A stretch of DNA of 64,000 bases from Sipunculus nudus (taxonomy: Eukaryota; Annelida; Sipuncula; Golfingiida; Sipunculidae). The stretch spans positions 61,470,370 to 61,534,369 of the forward strand of contig CM049307.1 of the NCBI GenBank assembly GCA_026874595.1. The letters run 5' to 3'. Shown one piece after another: positions 61,539 to 64,000 of this stretch. Under the pieces are notes generated by a model. The model ran no database searches and was not told the DNA's origin. It worked only from the letters and a program-made list of their open reading frames with translations. Position 1 is the stretch's first letter; each line of letters opens with the position of its first letter. The translations under genes and the position numbers were made by a program.

Positions 61539-63449
61539 GATGGCGACACCTGACGTAAACAGCAAGTTTGTGACGTATTTTTCATCGGCATGGGCATAGA
61601 TAACTTATTACCACGCGGGTGTGTTATGTGATGAGAGCATTGCATCCAGAACAGAGACTGCCCGCTATTATGATTGCTGGAGCAATATGTATTGTTTATA
61701 TTCATTTTGGAATATTTTAGTGAAGTCACTGCAGAGTTGAGACTGAACATATGTGGTGACAGATTTAATAACAAATCAAACTATCTCGTGTATTTCGTGG
61801 AAATAATAATGAGATCAATATATTTAAAACAAGGATACATAATAAGATTTGCAATCCGTTTGGTTCAAAGGAACTTCGTAAAAATAAACTTTAAATGCAA
61901 TATATTGTTTTATCTGGAATAAACTGAAATGAACTCGTGACTTGTGATTACAATATTATAATTACGTGTTATGGATGTTTCAATACACTTTTTCACAGAG
62001 ATGAAAGGGGGTTTTATTTTTTTTGGGGGGGGGGGGGGGGGGGAGGTTCCCGAGACCTTAAAACGGGATGTCCGGCATCAGGTGGTGGCCTGAACGTAAA
62101 TTAAAGAATGAATGGAAAATGTGATATCGTGTCCCGGCTTCCTTACAATATAATTAAATATTCGTCTGCACAATAGAACACAGACAGAAAGTCGGAGTAT
62201 CTCGTTTTGTGTGTATGTATAATATAAGGATAACGAAACCATACCCAAGTTTCTCTTGCACCGCGCGCGTCAATTTTAGTACCCGAATAAAATAATTGTT
62301 TCCCCGTCATATCACATTAAAATCAAAACCCTATCATGAAAAATTCATATAAGAAGCGGTACCGCAATAATTCCTAGTGAAAGAGCCCAATAAAACGTTA
62401 ACCTCTTGGACTTATGTTAAAATTAAAAACAGTGTGGAATATTTCAAATAATAAAAATGTAATTTAAATACATATAATATATAAATTTTGTGTAAAGAAC
62501 ATATATCGTACTGTGTCATGTGATGGGTTGTTTTTATGTATTTATTGTGCCCGTAAAACACAACTGTCCTGTCACAACTGGACCGAACGGCTGATGTACG
62601 ACCTAGACATAATAACGAGTCGTATAAGAAGAAGCCGTCTACCAGATCATATTACAATATATTTAGAAATTTAATATTTAAAATTTTTATTAGAACAGCG
62701 GCATTCTCATGATGATTCCGGAGCGTTGAACGTGCATTTCATGAGTGATTATCCGCCCCCCGCGGTATGATGAGGCTTGATGTTGTCAACAGCATCCTCC
62801 TAGCACGTATACCATCACTCACAGCCTTCCGTCCTCTCCGGCCAGGTGGTTAGCGTATTACCCCAACCCACTGCGGAGACCCGACCGGACGATTGTTCAG
62901 GACCGTGAGCCTCCAGGTATAACCCAGTGCCCTATTTACGGCTCAGAACCGCTGAATACCATATGTCCCTGATAACGCTCCTCACTCACCTTTCAACAAT
63001 CAAGCACAAGAAGAGAAAATAAAAATATTGCGGTTTTATTCATTTCTTGGTTTTATGTATCTGTACAATTTGAGTGTGTGTTTGTATTCGTGTGTATAAA
63101 AAGCGTTATCATAAAATTTTATGCTAAATTTTACTAACCGTAGTACATGATCTTCCTTATTACTTTTAGGTTCCACGAAGAGATTCGTAAAAACACCGTA
63201 AAGACGAGCTTCCTAAAACTTACAAGTCCATGATCGCCATCTTCCTACTGATACTGAGACAAGAATGGCCGGGTTGCTAAGGTGACGACAATAGCAACAT
63301 CCCCGATTCAATGACGTCATGCCGTTTTAATCTTCAAACGTTCGGCTGGAAACACGTTATACTGAGTGTTTAATATTGTTTTTATTTTACTTTGCGAAGT
63401 GAATGTGTTTCGGGGTTCATAGAGTGCGTAGTTAGGAGCCCAGACCGCA
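61539..63449 (+). repeat. Satellite unit 23
   Basis: Unit of 1911 bp. The first half matches units 21-22. The second half matches unit 19 (gtactgtgtc, ataataacgagtcg, agcacgtataccatc). The ATG of the 70-codon ORF is lost (atatatcg). G-tract at 62025-62043 (19 G). Confidence 0.94.
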
Positions 63450-64000
63450 GATGGCGACACCTGACGTAAACAGCAAGTTTGTGACGTATTTTTCATCGGC
63501 ATGGGCGTAGATAACTTATTACCAGGCGGGTGTGTTATGTGATGAGAGCATTGCATCCAGAACAGAGACTGCCCGCTATTATGATTGCTGGAGCAATATG
63601 TATTGTTTATATTCATTTTGGAATATTTTAGTGAAGTCACTACAGAGTTGAGACTGAACATATGTGCTGACAGATTTAATAACAAATCAATCGATCTCGT
63701 GTATTTCGTAGAAATAATAATGAGATTAATATATTAAAAACAAGGATACATAATGAGATCTGTAATCCGTTTGGTTCAAATGAACTTCGTAAAAATAAAC
63801 TTTAAATGCAATATATTGTTTTATCTGGAATAAACTGAAATGAACACGTGACTTGTGATTTCAATATTATAATTACGTGTTATTGATGTTTAAATATACT
63901 TTTTTCACAGAGATGAAAGAGGGATTTTTTTTGGGGGGGGGGGAGGGACTCTATGTTTATGGGGGTGGGGTTCCCGAGACCTCAAAACGGGATGTTCTGG
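63450..64000 (+). repeat. Satellite unit 24 (partial, diverged)
   Basis: Runs off the window. It carries more private substitutions than other units (aatcgatctcg, gagattaatatatt, gttattgatgtttaaatatac). Its G-tract (63933-63943) is followed by agggactctatgtttatggg, about 25-30 bp absent from all other units. Confidence 0.93.

Larger units (their letters stand above)
47599..64000. repeat. Satellite array, right block (units 15-24)
   Basis: The same ~1.9-kb unit continues after the large insertion, in the same orientation and phase, so the array was continuous before insertion. Units here form their own subfamilies: 16-19 resemble type A in the middle of the unit, while 20-24 carry gagtgattatccgcc and ggccaggtggttagcg instead of gagtaagtaaccgcc and ggccagggggtaagcg. 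The array runs off the window end, where the last unit is more diverged. Confidence 0.97.

Overview
The window is eukaryotic, AT-rich DNA dominated by a long tandem (satellite) array with a unit of about 1.90 kb. I count 24 units. Units 1-15 occupy 1-31180 and units 15-24 occupy 47599-64000. Two large mobile-element insertions interrupt the array. No intact host protein-coding gene, rRNA, tRNA or CRISPR array is recognisable. Short ORFs inside the units recur only because the unit recurs; they carry stops and frameshifts in some copies. The organism is probably an invertebrate animal. Dispersed repeats ending in 'gctgagctaaaaa' after a run of gacagac-like motifs remind me of bivalve mollusc genomes, but that is memory-based inference.

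Layout. 1-7454: units 1-4, forming two almost identical A-B dimers of about 3.8 kb. 7455-10830: a DNA transposon with perfect 19-bp terminal inverted repeats and an AT target duplication, inserted inside unit 4; it has no transposase ORF and its interior is AT-rich and microsatellite-rich. 10831-31180: the rest of unit 4 and units 5-15, a mixture of A and B units with a 105-bp net deletion at the unit 10/11 junction. 31181-47598: a 16.4-kb insertion with CACTCTAAAAA termini and dense subterminal GGTTGAAATCAACC palindromes (CACTA-like). Within this insertion lie a 5.5-kb DIRS-type tyrosine-recombinase retrotransposon (31411-36887, coding on the minus strand), a 534-bp PIF/Harbinger-like MITE (46898-47431, TAA duplication), a 980-bp tandem duplication, several AT microsatellites and short exon-like fragments on both strands. 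47599-64000: the array resumes at the same phase with units 15-24, which fall into near-identical local blocks (units 17-19 and 21-23).

The best-supported functional reading is the DIRS element. It has inverted terminal repeats, an internal complementary region (ICR) that joins the complements of both outer ends, a zinc-ligand-rich gag remnant, a reverse transcriptase with YLDD, an RNase H, and a tyrosine recombinase with Arg, His-x-x-Arg and Tyr. Its reading frames are broken, so this copy is dead. The rest of the story is array evolution: dimeric higher-order repeats, local homogenisation, a variable G-tract in every unit, and nested transposon insertions. The exon-like fragments inside the CACTC element may be a decayed transposase gene or captured host exons. 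That is the most open question in the window.
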